A stretch of DNA of 64,000 bases, from the NCBI RefSeq assembly GCF_900116645.1, contig NZ_FPBO01000005.1:62001-126000 (forward strand). The letters are read 5' to 3'. Origin of the DNA: Pseudoduganella namucuonensis. Its GTDB lineage: Bacteria > Pseudomonadota > Gammaproteobacteria > Burkholderiales > Burkholderiaceae_D. Shown one piece after another: positions 35,145 through 44,478 of this stretch. The notes below the pieces were generated by a model. The model searched no databases and was not told where the DNA came from. It saw only the letters and a list, made by a program, of their open reading frames with translations. Position 1 is the first letter of the stretch, and each line of letters opens with the position of its first letter. The position numbers and the translations under genes were made by a program.

Positions 35145-37238
35145 ATGCAATCACGTTTATGCGCGCTGGCCGCCGCATTGGCTTGCCACGCGAGCGCCTC
35201 GGCGCAGGAAGTGCAAAAAGTCCAGGTGACGGGCGCCAAATACGACCAGCGCCGCCAGGACACCGCCAGCACCATCGTCCTCGGCGCCGAGGAGCTGCGG
35301 CGCCAGGGCGACCGCACGCTGGCCGAGGTGCTGAGGCGCGTGGCCGGCATCACCGTCGGCGACGGCGCCGGCAAGGGCGGCGAGATACGCATGCGCGGCC
35401 TGGGCAACGGCTACACGCAGATCCTGCTGAACGGCACGGCGGCGCCGGCGGGCTTCGCGATCGACGCGCTGTCGCCGGACCTGATCGAGCGGGTGGAGAT
35501 CCTGCGCACCGCCTCGTCCGAACTGGGCGCGCAGTCCATCGCCGGCACCATCAACATCATCCTGCGCAAGGGCGCGCCGCGCGCGAGCAAGGAGCTCAAG
35601 CCAGGCATGGCCTGGGCGGGCGGGGAGCGCCGTCCCAGCCTGTCGCTGCTGGCGTCGGACAAGGTCGACGCGCTGTCGTGGAGCGTGGCGGCGACCGCCA
35701 GCCAGACCGGCGAGCCGGACGACACCGTGTACCGCGAAACGGTGACGGCGCCCGACGGCACGCTGGTCACGGACCGCCTGAACCCCGTGCATGAGCGGAA
35801 CAAGGGGCTGTCGCTGAACATCACGCCACGGCTGAATTGGAGCGGCAACGGCGACGCCTGGAGCCTGCAGGGCTACATCACGCCCTACAAGCGCACCACG
35901 GCGGTCGATGCGCGGGAGACGCTGCTGGCCGGCGAGTACTCGGCGGTCCCGCGGAACGGCAGGCGGGTGGACCTGCGCGGCGTGCTGCTGCGCGGCGACC
36001 TCGAATGGCGGCGCGCGCTTGCAAGCGGCGCGAAGCTGGAGGCCAAACTGGGCGGCCTGCACAATCCCCGCGGTTCGGACTACGAGTTCCACTCCATGGC
36101 GGGCGGCGTGCGCTCGCCGGACCTGCGGCGGGTGCGCTCCGATATCGACGAGAGCGGCGCGACCTTTAGCGGCAAGTACGTGGCGCCGGCCGCCGGCGGG
36201 CACGCGCTGGCGCTGGGATGGGACACCGGCCACACCGAGCGCTCGCAAAGCCGCATGGAGCATGACTTCATGCTCGCCGCCGACATCGCCGAACTGTACG
36301 ACGGCACCATACGGCGCGCGGCGCTCTACGCGCAGGACGACTGGGACATCGCCCCGGCCTGGTCGCTGTCCGCCGGCCTGCGCTGGGAATCGCTGGCGAC
36401 GCGTATCGCCGGCACCGGCGTGGCGGAGGTGGCGCGGCGCTCGTCCATCCCGGCCCCGACGGTGCAGCTGTTGTACAAGCCCACGCCGCGGGACCAGTTC
36501 CGCGCCGGCTTGGCGCGCACCTACAAGGCGCCGGCCATGCTGGACCTGATCCCGCGCCGCTACACGGTCGACAACAACAACACCCAGACCAACCCGGACA
36601 CCAGGGGCAACCCGGCCCTGCGGCCCGAAACGGCCTGGGGCATGGACGTGGCTTACGACCACTATCCGGCCAAGGACGGCCTGCTCGGCGCCAGCGCCTA
36701 CTTGCGCCGCATCGACGACGTGACCTTGCCGCTGCTGCTGAACGAGGGCGGACGCTGGGTCCGGACGCCGTCCAACCAGGGCAGGGCGGATGCCTGGGGC
36801 GTGGCGCTGGAGGCGAAGGGCGCGCTCGGCCCCGCGTTCACGGGGCGCGCCAGCCTCGCGCGCAACTGGTCGCGCGTGGCCGCCGTCGCCGGGCCGGACA
36901 ACCGGCTGGACCGCCAGCCCAAGCTGACCGCGAGCGTGGGCCTGGACTACAAGGCGGGCGACGCGTTCAAGGCGGGCGCCGATTTCAGCCACCAGTCCGG
37001 CGGCCGCGCGCGGGTGTCCGCCCAGCTGTCCTCGGTGGCGCCGGCGCAGCGCAAACTGGACCTGTACGCGGTGTGGAGCCTGGCCGCGGCCACCAGGCTG
37101 CGCCTGGGCGCGTCCAACCTGTTGCGGCGCGACACGCAGGCCGTCCAGGCCTACGCCGGCCCGGCCGGCACCCGGCGCGTGGAGGGGCTGACCAGCGGAT
37201 ACGCGACGTTGCGGGCCGGTATCGAGCATAATTGGTAG
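35145..37238 (+). CDS. TonB-dependent outer-membrane receptor
   Basis: This is an outer-membrane ligand-gated channel for siderophore or other substrate uptake. The ATG at 35145 follows GAAGGAAAAGC; the 697 residues begin with a signal peptide (MQSRLCALAAALACHASASA). A plug domain (TIVLGAEELRRQGDRTLAEVLRRVAGITVG... RMRGLGNGYTQILLNG... IAGTINIILRKG, residues about 40-150) precedes a beta barrel with the usual YKAPAMLDL motif and an aromatic C-terminus ending in HNW. An 8-bp inverted repeat (CGAAGTCC, 35090 and 35112) lies upstream. The ligand is not evident. Confidence 0.9.
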   Translation: MQSRLCALAAALACHASASAQEVQKVQVTGAKYDQRRQDTASTIVLGAEELRRQGDRTLAEVLRRVAGITVGDGAGKGGEIRMRGLGNGYTQILLNGTAAPAGFAIDALSPDLIERVEILRTASSELGAQSIAGTINIILRKGAPRASKELKPGMAWAGGERRPSLSLLASDKVDALSWSVAATASQTGEPDDTVYRETVTAPDGTLVTDRLNPVHERNKGLSLNITPRLNWSGNGDAWSLQGYITPYKRTTAVDARETLLAGEYSAVPRNGRRVDLRGVLLRGDLEWRRALASGAKLEAKLGGLHNPRGSDYEFHSMAGGVRSPDLRRVRSDIDESGATFSGKYVAPAAGGHALALGWDTGHTERSQSRMEHDFMLAADIAELYDGTIRRAALYAQDDWDIAPAWSLSAGLRWESLATRIAGTGVAEVARRSSIPAPTVQLLYKPTPRDQFRAGLARTYKAPAMLDLIPRRYTVDNNNTQTNPDTRGNPALRPETAWGMDVAYDHYPAKDGLLGASAYLRRIDDVTLPLLLNEGGRWVRTPSNQGRADAWGVALEAKGALGPAFTGRASLARNWSRVAAVAGPDNRLDRQPKLTASVGLDYKAGDAFKAGADFSHQSGGRARVSAQLSSVAPAQRKLDLYAVWSLAAATRLRLGASNLLRRDTQAVQAYAGPAGTRRVEGLTSGYATLRAGIEHNW

Positions 37239-37367
37239 CGCATTGTTAGCGCATGGTCGGTTCATATAGGGCCATGCTGATATCGCCGCTCACTCCAGGC
37301 GCATAACGCGCGGGGCAAAGCGTGCGACTATCCGGCATCGCCCATCAAAGTTTCAAGGAGCCAGTTC

Positions 37368-38645
37368 ATGTCAGACCACACCGATCCGCGCGCGCTGCTG
37401 CGCCGCATGTTCGACGCCGCCGTCGCGGCCGCCCAGCCGTCGCTGTGCCTGCCCCCGCATTTGCCCGCGCCGCCGCGCGGCCGCACGCTGGTGATCGGCG
37501 CCGGCAAGGCGTCGGCCGAAATGGCGCGCGTGGTGGAACAGCACTGGCCCGGCGAATTGAGCGGCCTGGTGGTCACGCGCTACGACTACGGCGTGCCGTG
37601 CTCGCGCATCGAGATCGTCGAGGCGGCCCACCCGGTGCCCGACCAGGCCGGCCTGGACGCGGCCCGCCGCATGCTGGACCTGGTGTCCGGCCTGACCGCC
37701 GACGACCTGGTGATCTGCCTGATCTCCGGTGGCGGCTCCTCGCTGCTGCCGCTGCCCGATCCGGCGCTGGACCTGGCCACCAAGCAGGACATCAACCGCG
37801 CGCTGCTCAAGAGCGGCGCCACCATCAGCGAAATGAACTGCGTGCGGCGCCACCTGTCGGCCATCAAGGGCGGCCGCCTGGCCGCCGCCTGCCACCCGGC
37901 CAAGGTCGTCACGCTGCTGATCTCGGACGTGCCGGGCGACGATCCGGCCGATATCGCCTCCGGCCCGACCTGCGAGGACCGCACCACCTGCGCCGACGCG
38001 CTGGCCATCCTGAAACGCTACGGGATCGCCGTGCCGGACGGCGTGCGCGAGCTGCTGGAAAGCGGCCGCGGCGAGACCATCAAGCCGGGCGACAAGCGCC
38101 TGGAGGGCAACGACATCCGCATGATCACCGCGCCGCAGATCGCGCTGGAGGCCGCCGCCGCCGTGGCGCGCGACGCCGGTGTGGCGGTGCACATCCTGGG
38201 CGACAGCATCGAGGGCGAGGCGCGCGACGTGGGCATCGTCATGGCGGGCATCGCGCGCCAGGTGGCGCTGCGCGGCCAGCCGTTCCAGGCCCCGTGCATC
38301 CTGCTCTCGGGCGGCGAAACCACGGTGACGGTGCGCGGCAAGGGCAGGGGCGGACGCAATGTGGAGTTCCTGCTGTCGCTGGGCGTGTCGCTGAACGGCC
38401 ATGCCGGCATCCACGCCATTGCCTGCGACACGGACGGCGTGGACGGCCAGGAGGAAATCGCCGGCGGCATCCTGACGCCGGATTCGCTGGCGCGCGCGTG
38501 GGGCAAGGGCGTCAAGGCGCGCGAGAGCCTGGCCAACAACGACGGCCACGGCTTCTTCCAGGCGCTGGGCGACTCCGTCGTCTGCGGCCCGACCCTCACC
38601 AACGTCAACGACTTCCGCGCGATCTTCATCGCCGGGACGAAGTAG
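37368..38645 (+). CDS. Glycerate 2-kinase (TtuD/MOFRL family)
   Basis: This enzyme phosphorylates glycerate at carbon 2; older annotations call the family hydroxypyruvate reductase TtuD. The 425 residues show VIGAGKASAEMA (near 44), ISGGGSSLLPLP (near 119), MNCVRRHLSAIKGGRLAAAC (near 156), ISDVPGDDPADIASGPT and the MOFRL-domain sequences LLSGGETTVTVRGKGRGGRN and CDTDGVDG. AAGGAG precedes the ATG. It stands alone between a TonB receptor and a strong hairpin. It could feed C3/C4 acid catabolism, but it is 18 kb from the tetronate genes. Confidence 0.9.
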   Translation: MSDHTDPRALLRRMFDAAVAAAQPSLCLPPHLPAPPRGRTLVIGAGKASAEMARVVEQHWPGELSGLVVTRYDYGVPCSRIEIVEAAHPVPDQAGLDAARRMLDLVSGLTADDLVICLISGGGSSLLPLPDPALDLATKQDINRALLKSGATISEMNCVRRHLSAIKGGRLAAACHPAKVVTLLISDVPGDDPADIASGPTCEDRTTCADALAILKRYGIAVPDGVRELLESGRGETIKPGDKRLEGNDIRMITAPQIALEAAAAVARDAGVAVHILGDSIEGEARDVGIVMAGIARQVALRGQPFQAPCILLSGGETTVTVRGKGRGGRNVEFLLSLGVSLNGHAGIHAIACDTDGVDGQEEIAGGILTPDSLARAWGKGVKARESLANNDGHGFFQALGDSVVCGPTLTNVNDFRAIFIAGTK

Positions 38646-38660
38646 GCTTACCTCCCCTCC

Positions 38661-38695
38661 GGCGCCGGCCGCGGATCGCTTATCCGCCCGGCGCC
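38661..38695 (+). terminator. Long hairpin after the glycerate kinase gene
   Basis: An outer GGCGCCGG/CCGGCGCC stem and an inner GCGGAT/ATCCGC stem, separated by a 2-nt bulge and closed by a CGCTT loop, lie 16 bp after the stop. There is no U-run, so termination is inferred from position and stability. Confidence 0.45.
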
Positions 38696-38803
38696 GCGCT
38701 CATCGCGGCCCGCCCGCGCCGGTCGCATCGCTCCCCGGGCCCGCCCCCATTCGGGCAAAGTGACCGGCATGACAACTTCGTCATGCCATGGGAGAATGCC
38801 AAT

Positions 38804-39373
38804 ATGAAACCTCAATTCGTCGTCCTGGCCGGCCTGGCCGCATCGTCCCTGCTGGCGCTGGCCCAGCCTGCCCCGCAGTTGCCAGCGCCCTGGATGGTGG
38901 CCGGGCAGTCGCCCCACCAGTACGAGGCCGGGGTCGACGCCGACGGCCGCGGCAGCGGCGCCAAGGGCGCCAAGTACCTGCGCCACGCCAACGGCGATGG
39001 CGCCAGCTGGGCCACGCTGATGCAGCAGTTCTCGGCCGAGTCCTATCGGGGCAAGCGGGTCCGTTTCTCCGCCAACGTGAGGACGCAGGACGTGACCTGG
39101 TCCGGCCTATGGATGCGGGTGGACCTGGACAACAACGCCAGCGGACCGTTCTACAACAGCCAGGACCGGCCCATCAAGGGCACCACCTCCTGGGCGCGAC
39201 GCAGCGTGGTGCTGGACGTGCCGGCCAACGCGAAGGTCATTTCGATCGGGGTGATCGGCGACGGCAAGGGCGAGACCTGGATCGACGAGCTGAAGGTGGA
39301 GGCGGTCGGCGAGAACGTCCCGGTCGACAAGTTCCCCAACCGGCCCGAATTGCCGAAAGCGCCAACGCTGTGA
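38804..39373 (+). CDS. Secreted hypothetical protein with jelly-roll-like domain
   Basis: The 189-residue product has a signal peptide (MKPQFVVLAGLAASSLLALAQP). The mature part contains SGAKGAKYLRHANGDGASWATLMQ, YRGKRVRFSANVRTQDVTWSGLWMRVD and GETWIDELKVEAV. This alternation of strand-like stretches resembles galactose-binding or carbohydrate-module folds found as appendages in other regulators and enzymes. No catalytic motif is seen. Its stop overlaps the histidine kinase start (GTGA), so it may be the periplasmic partner of that two-component pair. Function is not assigned. Confidence 0.65.
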   Translation: MKPQFVVLAGLAASSLLALAQPAPQLPAPWMVAGQSPHQYEAGVDADGRGSGAKGAKYLRHANGDGASWATLMQQFSAESYRGKRVRFSANVRTQDVTWSGLWMRVDLDNNASGPFYNSQDRPIKGTTSWARRSVVLDVPANAKVISIGVIGDGKGETWIDELKVEAVGENVPVDKFPNRPELPKAPTL

Positions 39374-40407
39374 CGTCCGGACCGTCCGCCGCGCTGGCGC
39401 GCATCGCCGGCGCCAGCCCGCGCCAGGCGCTGGCCAGCCTGGCGCTGGCCGCCGGCATGGCCGCCGTGGCGTGGCGCGCGGGGGAGCTGGCGTGGCTATC
39501 CCTGTTCGCCGTGTTCCTGCTGGTGTCGGCCTTCGGCGCGGCCTCCTTGCGGCTGGCGCGCGCGTTCCCGCGGCCCGCCGCCGTCCAGGGTTGGCGCTGG
39601 GCGTGGCTGGCCTTGCTGGCGGGCCTGGCCGCCGGCGCCGGCGCCGGTACGCTGGTGTACCAGGCGGCGGTGGACGCGGCCGGCGTGGCGGGCATCGGCG
39701 GCGGCAAGGTGTACGGCGGCGCGCTGGCCTTCGGCGCCGCCGTGCTGGCGCTGCCGCTGGTCTACGCCCAGCGCCAGGCCCAGGAGCTGCACATGGCGGC
39801 GCTGAAGCAGGCCGCCCTGTCGGCCGAGCTGAAGTCGCTGCAGGCCCAGGTCGAGCCGCACTTCCTCTACAACACGCTGGCCAACACGCGCTACCTGGCG
39901 CGGCACGATCCCGACAAGGCGGTGCGCATGCTGGACCATCTGATCGCCTACCTGCGCACCGCGCTGCCGGACCTGCGCACGCCGTCGTCCACCTTGGCGC
40001 GCGAGTTCCAGCTGGCGGAGCACTATCTGGCGCTGATGGCGATACGCTTCGGCGACAGGCTGGCGTTCGAGCTGGCCTGTCCGCCGGACCTGGAGGGCGC
40101 GGCGATGCCGCCGCTGATGCTGATGTCGCTGGTGGAAAACGCCGTGCGCCACGGCGTGGAGCCCAAGCCGGGCGCGGTGCGCGTGAAACTGGCGGCGGCG
40201 CGCGACGGCGCCCGCCTGCGCGTGCTGGTGTGCGACGACGGCGCGGGCCTGGAGGGCACGGTGTTCGGCAGCGGCGTGGGCCTGCGCAATGTGCGCGAGC
40301 GGCTGGCCGCGCTGTACGACGGCGCCGGCGGCTTCGAACTGCGCGCCGCGGCCGGCGGCGGGGCGGAGGCCGAGCTGCGCCTGCCATTGAGCTTCGAGGC
40401 GGCATGA
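39370..40407 (+). CDS. LytS-type sensor histidine kinase
   Basis: This is a membrane sensor kinase of the His_kinase/LytS group. I choose the GTG at 39370, which overlaps the preceding stop; the product is about 345 residues. Four hydrophobic segments occupy residues 1-140. The phosphorylation motif VEPHFLYNTLANTRYL is near 165 and the ATPase domain has LVENAVRHGVEP (near 255), CDDGAGL and GVGLRNVRERLAALY (near 305). The LytTR regulator overlaps its stop. The signal sensed is unknown; the secreted protein just upstream is a candidate partner. Confidence 0.88.
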   Translation: MTSGPSAALARIAGASPRQALASLALAAGMAAVAWRAGELAWLSLFAVFLLVSAFGAASLRLARAFPRPAAVQGWRWAWLALLAGLAAGAGAGTLVYQAAVDAAGVAGIGGGKVYGGALAFGAAVLALPLVYAQRQAQELHMAALKQAALSAELKSLQAQVEPHFLYNTLANTRYLARHDPDKAVRMLDHLIAYLRTALPDLRTPSSTLAREFQLAEHYLALMAIRFGDRLAFELACPPDLEGAAMPPLMLMSLVENAVRHGVEPKPGAVRVKLAAARDGARLRVLVCDDGAGLEGTVFGSGVGLRNVRERLAALYDGAGGFELRAAAGGGAEAELRLPLSFEAA

Positions 40408-41162
40408 GAGGCGGTCCCGCTCCCCGCGTCCTGATCGCGGACGACGAGCCACTGCTGCGCGCCGAGCTGCGCGAAGCCCTGCGCCAGCTATGGCCGGAGG
40501 CGGCCGTGGTGGCCGAGGCGGCGGACGGCTACGAGGCGCTGCGCCTGGCGCGGGCCTGTGAACCCGACGTGGCCTTCCTCGACATCCGCATGCCGGGCCT
40601 GAACGGGCTGGAAGTGGCGCGCGCCTTCGCGGCCCGCGCCCACGTGGTGTTCGTCACCGCGCACCAGGAGCACGCGGTGGCGGCCTTCGACGAGGGCGCC
40701 GTGGACTACGTGCTCAAGCCGCTGGAGGCCTCGCGCGTGGCGCGCTGCGTGGAGCGGCTGCGCGGCCGGCTGTCGCTGCCCCCGCCGGACCTGACGCGGC
40801 TGATGGAGCGCCTGCAGGCGGCGCCGGCCGCGCCAAGCGCGCCCGCCTGGCTGCAGGCCTCGGTCGGCGCCACCATCCATTTCATCGACCTGGCCGACGT
40901 GGTGTACTTCTCGGCCGAGGCGAAATACGTGCGGGTGGTGACCGACAAGCTGGAGGCGCATATCCGCACGCCGCTCAAGGAACTGGCCGAAACGCTGGAC
41001 TCGGCCGGTTTCTGGCAGATCCACCGCGGCCACGTGGTGGCGGTCAAGCGCATCGCCGCCGCCAGCCGCGACGCCGACGGCGCCCTGTGGCTGACCCTGC
41101 GCGGCCACGCCGCGCGGCTGCCCGTCAGCCAGCGTTTCCAGCACCGCTTCAAGGGCATGTAA
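40404..41162 (+). CDS. LytTR-family response regulator
   Basis: This is the DNA-binding response regulator paired with the upstream kinase. The 252 residues contain a receiver domain (IADDEPLLR, phospho-acceptor Asp in VAFLDIRMPGLNG near 59, VDYVLKPLEA) and a C-terminal LytTR domain (IHFIDLADVVYFSAEAKYVRVVT, FWQIHRGHVVAVKRI). The ATG overlaps the kinase stop. The 248 bp downstream are a candidate target region because they contain an inverted repeat and precede the GH74 operon. Confidence 0.92.
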   Translation: MRGGPAPRVLIADDEPLLRAELREALRQLWPEAAVVAEAADGYEALRLARACEPDVAFLDIRMPGLNGLEVARAFAARAHVVFVTAHQEHAVAAFDEGAVDYVLKPLEASRVARCVERLRGRLSLPPPDLTRLMERLQAAPAAPSAPAWLQASVGATIHFIDLADVVYFSAEAKYVRVVTDKLEAHIRTPLKELAETLDSAGFWQIHRGHVVAVKRIAAASRDADGALWLTLRGHAARLPVSQRFQHRFKGM

Positions 41163-41410
41163 GACCTTCCTCCCGCCGCCGTTCTGGCAAAAAATGATAG
41201 CCGTTCTCATCAATAATGTAATGGACGGTCAAAATGTCCGATATATATACTGGACATTCAGGTGCTGTATATCTTTCCAGAAACGGATGCGGCACCTCCG
41301 CATGAGGTGCGCCGAATGCCGGTGGGGACGGGCGCTTTCGGCCCATGGGCGGCAAGCCCCGCCATACCGGTAAGTCACGATTCATCATTTTTCTTGGAGC
41401 TCAATCAAGT
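41163..41410 (+). promoter_or_regulatory. Leader region of the GH74/PEP-CTERM operon with inverted repeat
   Basis: The 248-bp gap has an AT-rich upstream half with AATGTCC (41233-41239) and GGACATT (41252-41258) as inverted arms around GATATATATACT, a plausible regulator or promoter site. The second half (about 41280-41380) is GC-rich and could fold into a structured leader, but I recognise no riboswitch consensus. TTGGAGC lies before the ATG. Confidence 0.4.
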
Positions 41411-43765
41411 ATGAACAAGAACCAAATCATCGTCCTGAGCGGCCTGCTGGCCGGTCTGGCCGGCCTGGTGGCTGGATGCGGCGGCGGCGACGGCGCCGGA
41501 TCGGCGGCCGGGATCGGCGCCACCAAGATGGGCGCCCCGGCCCCCGTCAAGGCGACCCGCTGGGCGAGCGTGAAGTTCGGCGGCGGCGGCTATGTGCCCG
41601 GCCTGATCTACCACCCGACCAGCCCGGACGTGCTGTACGCGCGCACCGACATCGGCGGCGCCTACCGCTGGGACGCCGCCACCAACGCGTGGGTGGCGAT
41701 CACCGACGGCTTCGGCCCCACCGAGGGCTTCCACCACGGCAGCGAGACCATGGCGCTCGATCCGAACGACGACAAGCGCGTCTACATGAGCACCGGCATG
41801 TACCTCTCGGAAAACCCCAACGCGCGCCTGTACATTTCCACCGACCGCGGCGACAACTGGCAATACGTCAACCTGCCGTTCTCGGCCGGCAGCAACAACC
41901 AGGGCCGCGCCGTCGGCGAACGCCTGATGGTGGACCCCAACAAGCCTTCCATCCTGTTCTACGCCACCCGCGCCAACGGCCTGTGGAAGAGCGCCGACTA
42001 CGGCCAGACCTGGAACCAGGTGTCGTCGCTGTCCTCGCACAACATGAGCAAGGCCGAGATCGAGGGCGTCTTCTGGAGCGGCGTGGTCGGCGTGGAGCAG
42101 GTCATCTTCGACACCTCGACCAAGGGCACCGGCAACGCCACCCAGACCATCTACACGGCCGTCGCGCCGGACTACGCCAACGTGGCCGGGCTGACGCACA
42201 ATATGTACAAGACCACCGATGGCGGCGCGACCTGGACCGGCATCGCCGTGCCCGAGGACGTGAAGGGCTTCATCGTGCCCCACATGGTGCGCAACAAGGA
42301 CGGCATGATGTATGTGGCCTTCACCAAGGACACCGGTCCCGGCGCGGGCGGCCCGTCGCGGCTGTACAAATTCGACGGCGCCAACTGGACCCTGCTGAGG
42401 AAATTCGACACCCAGCAATGGGTCAACTTCGGCATGGGCGGCCTGTCCGTGTCCGGCACCGGCGCCAGCACCCGCATCGCGCTGGGCGTGTCCAACTCGT
42501 GGGGCAACTACGACGGCATGCCGGCGGTGCAGCTGTCGGACGACGCCGGCGCCACCTGGCGCGAGATCGCCGCGATGGCCCCGCACCTGCCGGACAGCGG
42601 CTTCTACGGCTGGATCGACGACGTCGAGATCGATCCGAAAAACCCGGACCACATCCTGCACGTGCATGGCGGCGGCGTGTGGGAAACCAAGAACGCGTCG
42701 GCGGCCAAGCCCACCTGGACCAACGCATCCGAAGGCATCGAGGAGGTGGCCACCAAGGCCCTGACGGCGCCGCCCCCGGGCGCCAACTACACGCTGCTGC
42801 GCGCCGCGCTGGACGTCGGCACGGCCGTGCAGACGGAACTGTTCAAGTCGCCCACGCGCGGCTCGTGGGGCATGTTCAACAGCACCTACGGCGTCGACAT
42901 GGCCTGGTCCAACCCGGCCTACATCGCCACCACCGGCTCGCCCGGCTGGAACACCCCCAACGTGGCCGGCGCCTATTCCACCGACTCCGGCGTGACCTGG
43001 AAGGGCTTCGCGACCAACCATCCGGACGCGCTGGGCAACACCAGCGACGCGTCCAACCTGGCCGTCACCAAGACCGGCCACGTGGTCTGGGCCCCGTCCC
43101 ACGCGGCGCCGGCCTACACCACCGACAACGGCGCGACCTGGACCTACACCAACCTGCCGGCCCTGAACCACATGGGCATCGACCGCGCCTACAAGGTGGT
43201 GGCGGACCGCAAGAACCCGAACAAGGTGTACGCCTACAACTCGGGCGGCTCGTGGTGGACGCAGTGGGGCGAAACGGCGCACTTCTACACCTCCACCGAC
43301 GGCGGCCGCACTTTCACCGAGAGCGTCTCGTTCCCGTCCAAGAGCTGGACGGTGGACTTCTTCGCCTCGTCGATCGCGGTCAATCCGAACGCGGAGGGCG
43401 ACATCTGGGTGGCCGACGGCCTGAACATCCTGCACTCGGTCGATTCGGGCGCCACCTGGACCAAGCTGAACGTGACCACGCCGATCTGGGGCAATGGCCA
43501 GTGGACCCCGGACGTGTACGGCGCCACCTCCATCACCCTGGGCAAGGCGCCGGCCGACGCGAAGTACTCGTCCTCGATCTACCTGGCCGGCGTGATCGGC
43601 AACGTGTGGGGCGTGCACCGCTCGGACGACGGCGGCGTCACCTGGACCCGCTTCAACGACGACAAGCACCAGTTCGGCGGCATGGGCACGCTGGCGGCCG
43701 ACCAGACCGTCCCGGGGCGCCTGTACCTCAGCGGCGGCGGCCGCGGCGTCCTGTTCAGCTACTGA
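41411..43765 (+). CDS. GH74-type glycoside hydrolase lipoprotein (xyloglucanase-like)
   Basis: This is probably an exported beta-1,4-glucanase acting on xyloglucan. The 784 residues start with a lipoprotein signal (LSGLLAGLAGLVAGCGGG, Cys near 23). They then form the two seven-bladed propellers of family GH74: GGGGYVPGLIYHPTSPDVLYARTDIGGAYRWD near 55-85 holds the first conserved Asp, and GIDRAYKVVADRKNPNKVYAY near 590 is in the second propeller. Repeated TTDGGATWT, STDRGDNW and SVDSGATWT blade motifs occur throughout. It is followed 35 bp later by a PEP-CTERM protein. Substrate is inferred from family. Confidence 0.88.
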   Translation: MNKNQIIVLSGLLAGLAGLVAGCGGGDGAGSAAGIGATKMGAPAPVKATRWASVKFGGGGYVPGLIYHPTSPDVLYARTDIGGAYRWDAATNAWVAITDGFGPTEGFHHGSETMALDPNDDKRVYMSTGMYLSENPNARLYISTDRGDNWQYVNLPFSAGSNNQGRAVGERLMVDPNKPSILFYATRANGLWKSADYGQTWNQVSSLSSHNMSKAEIEGVFWSGVVGVEQVIFDTSTKGTGNATQTIYTAVAPDYANVAGLTHNMYKTTDGGATWTGIAVPEDVKGFIVPHMVRNKDGMMYVAFTKDTGPGAGGPSRLYKFDGANWTLLRKFDTQQWVNFGMGGLSVSGTGASTRIALGVSNSWGNYDGMPAVQLSDDAGATWREIAAMAPHLPDSGFYGWIDDVEIDPKNPDHILHVHGGGVWETKNASAAKPTWTNASEGIEEVATKALTAPPPGANYTLLRAALDVGTAVQTELFKSPTRGSWGMFNSTYGVDMAWSNPAYIATTGSPGWNTPNVAGAYSTDSGVTWKGFATNHPDALGNTSDASNLAVTKTGHVVWAPSHAAPAYTTDNGATWTYTNLPALNHMGIDRAYKVVADRKNPNKVYAYNSGGSWWTQWGETAHFYTSTDGGRTFTESVSFPSKSWTVDFFASSIAVNPNAEGDIWVADGLNILHSVDSGATWTKLNVTTPIWGNGQWTPDVYGATSITLGKAPADAKYSSSIYLAGVIGNVWGVHRSDDGGVTWTRFNDDKHQFGGMGTLAADQTVPGRLYLSGGGRGVLFSY

Positions 43766-43800
43766 CGCGCCCGCATCAACCATACACTCAGGAGAACACT

Positions 43801-44397
43801 ATGTACGCAAAGAAGTTTAGAAGCATCGTCGCCGCCCTGGCCCTGGGCGCCGCCGCCAGCGGCGCCAGCGCCGCCGTCCTGACGTTCGACGGCATGGCCG
43901 ACTTCGTCGTCTATGGCAACACCGGCTCGCTGCTGGCCGGCATGGGCTACAACGGCCAGAGCCTGAACTACCAGGAGTCGGGCTTCCAGTTGACGCTGCA
44001 CGCGCCGGGCTCGGTGGCCGGCGACGCGCATATCGGCGACGGCACATTCGAGCCGCAGACCTACAACTGGCACGACGGCATGGAGAACGGCGACGGCACG
44101 TTCGCGACCCTGACCCGGGTGGGCGGCGGCCTGTTCAACCTGATCGGCTTCGACTATTACACGGACGCGAGCGCCGTGTCGGCCGACGGCAGCCTGGTCG
44201 GCTTGCTCGAAGGCGCGGGCACCTGGGGCACGGCGCTGAACGGCATCAGCGAGCTGCGTTTCGGCTCGGGCGCGTTCAACCAGCTCGACAACATCAACGT
44301 TGAGAACGCGAACGCCGCCGTTCCGCTGCCGGGCACCCTGTCCCTGCTGCTGGGCGGCCTGGCGGCCGGCGCCCTGGCGCGCCGCCGCCGGCGCTAA
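43801..44397 (+). CDS. PEP-CTERM sorting domain protein
   Basis: This is an exported protein of 198 residues with a signal peptide (VAALALGAAASGASA). It has a C-terminal sorting tail: VPLPGTLSLLLGG, a hydrophobic helix and ARRRRR. The proline motif is PLP rather than PEP but the layout is standard for exosortase substrates. The middle (FDGMADFVVYGNTGSLLAGMGYNG... FNLIGFDYY) is a beta-rich domain common in such proteins. It is likely co-transcribed with the GH74 gene and ends at a clear terminator. No exosortase gene is in the window. Confidence 0.85.
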   Translation: MYAKKFRSIVAALALGAAASGASAAVLTFDGMADFVVYGNTGSLLAGMGYNGQSLNYQESGFQLTLHAPGSVAGDAHIGDGTFEPQTYNWHDGMENGDGTFATLTRVGGGLFNLIGFDYYTDASAVSADGSLVGLLEGAGTWGTALNGISELRFGSGAFNQLDNINVENANAAVPLPGTLSLLLGGLAAGALARRRRR

Positions 44398-44438
44398 GCG
44401 TCGCCCGCGGCCGCGCGCCGCGCGCCGCGCAATGAAAA

Positions 44439-44466
44439 ACGGAGGCCGCGCGCCTCCGTTTTTTTT
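44439..44466 (+). terminator. Rho-independent terminator after the PEP-CTERM gene
   Basis: ACGGAGGC and GCCTCCGT form the stem around CGCGC, followed by eight Ts. It ends the GH74/PEP-CTERM message and, with As on the other side, may also serve the convergent gene. Confidence 0.88.
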
Positions 44467-44478
44467 GTCGGGTGCCGC

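Noticed and set aside
41280..41380. Possible riboswitch in the GC-rich leader before the GH74 gene
   Set aside because: I compared it with c-di-GMP, cobalamin, TPP and SAM consensus features from memory and found no match. It is kept only as a structured leader candidate.
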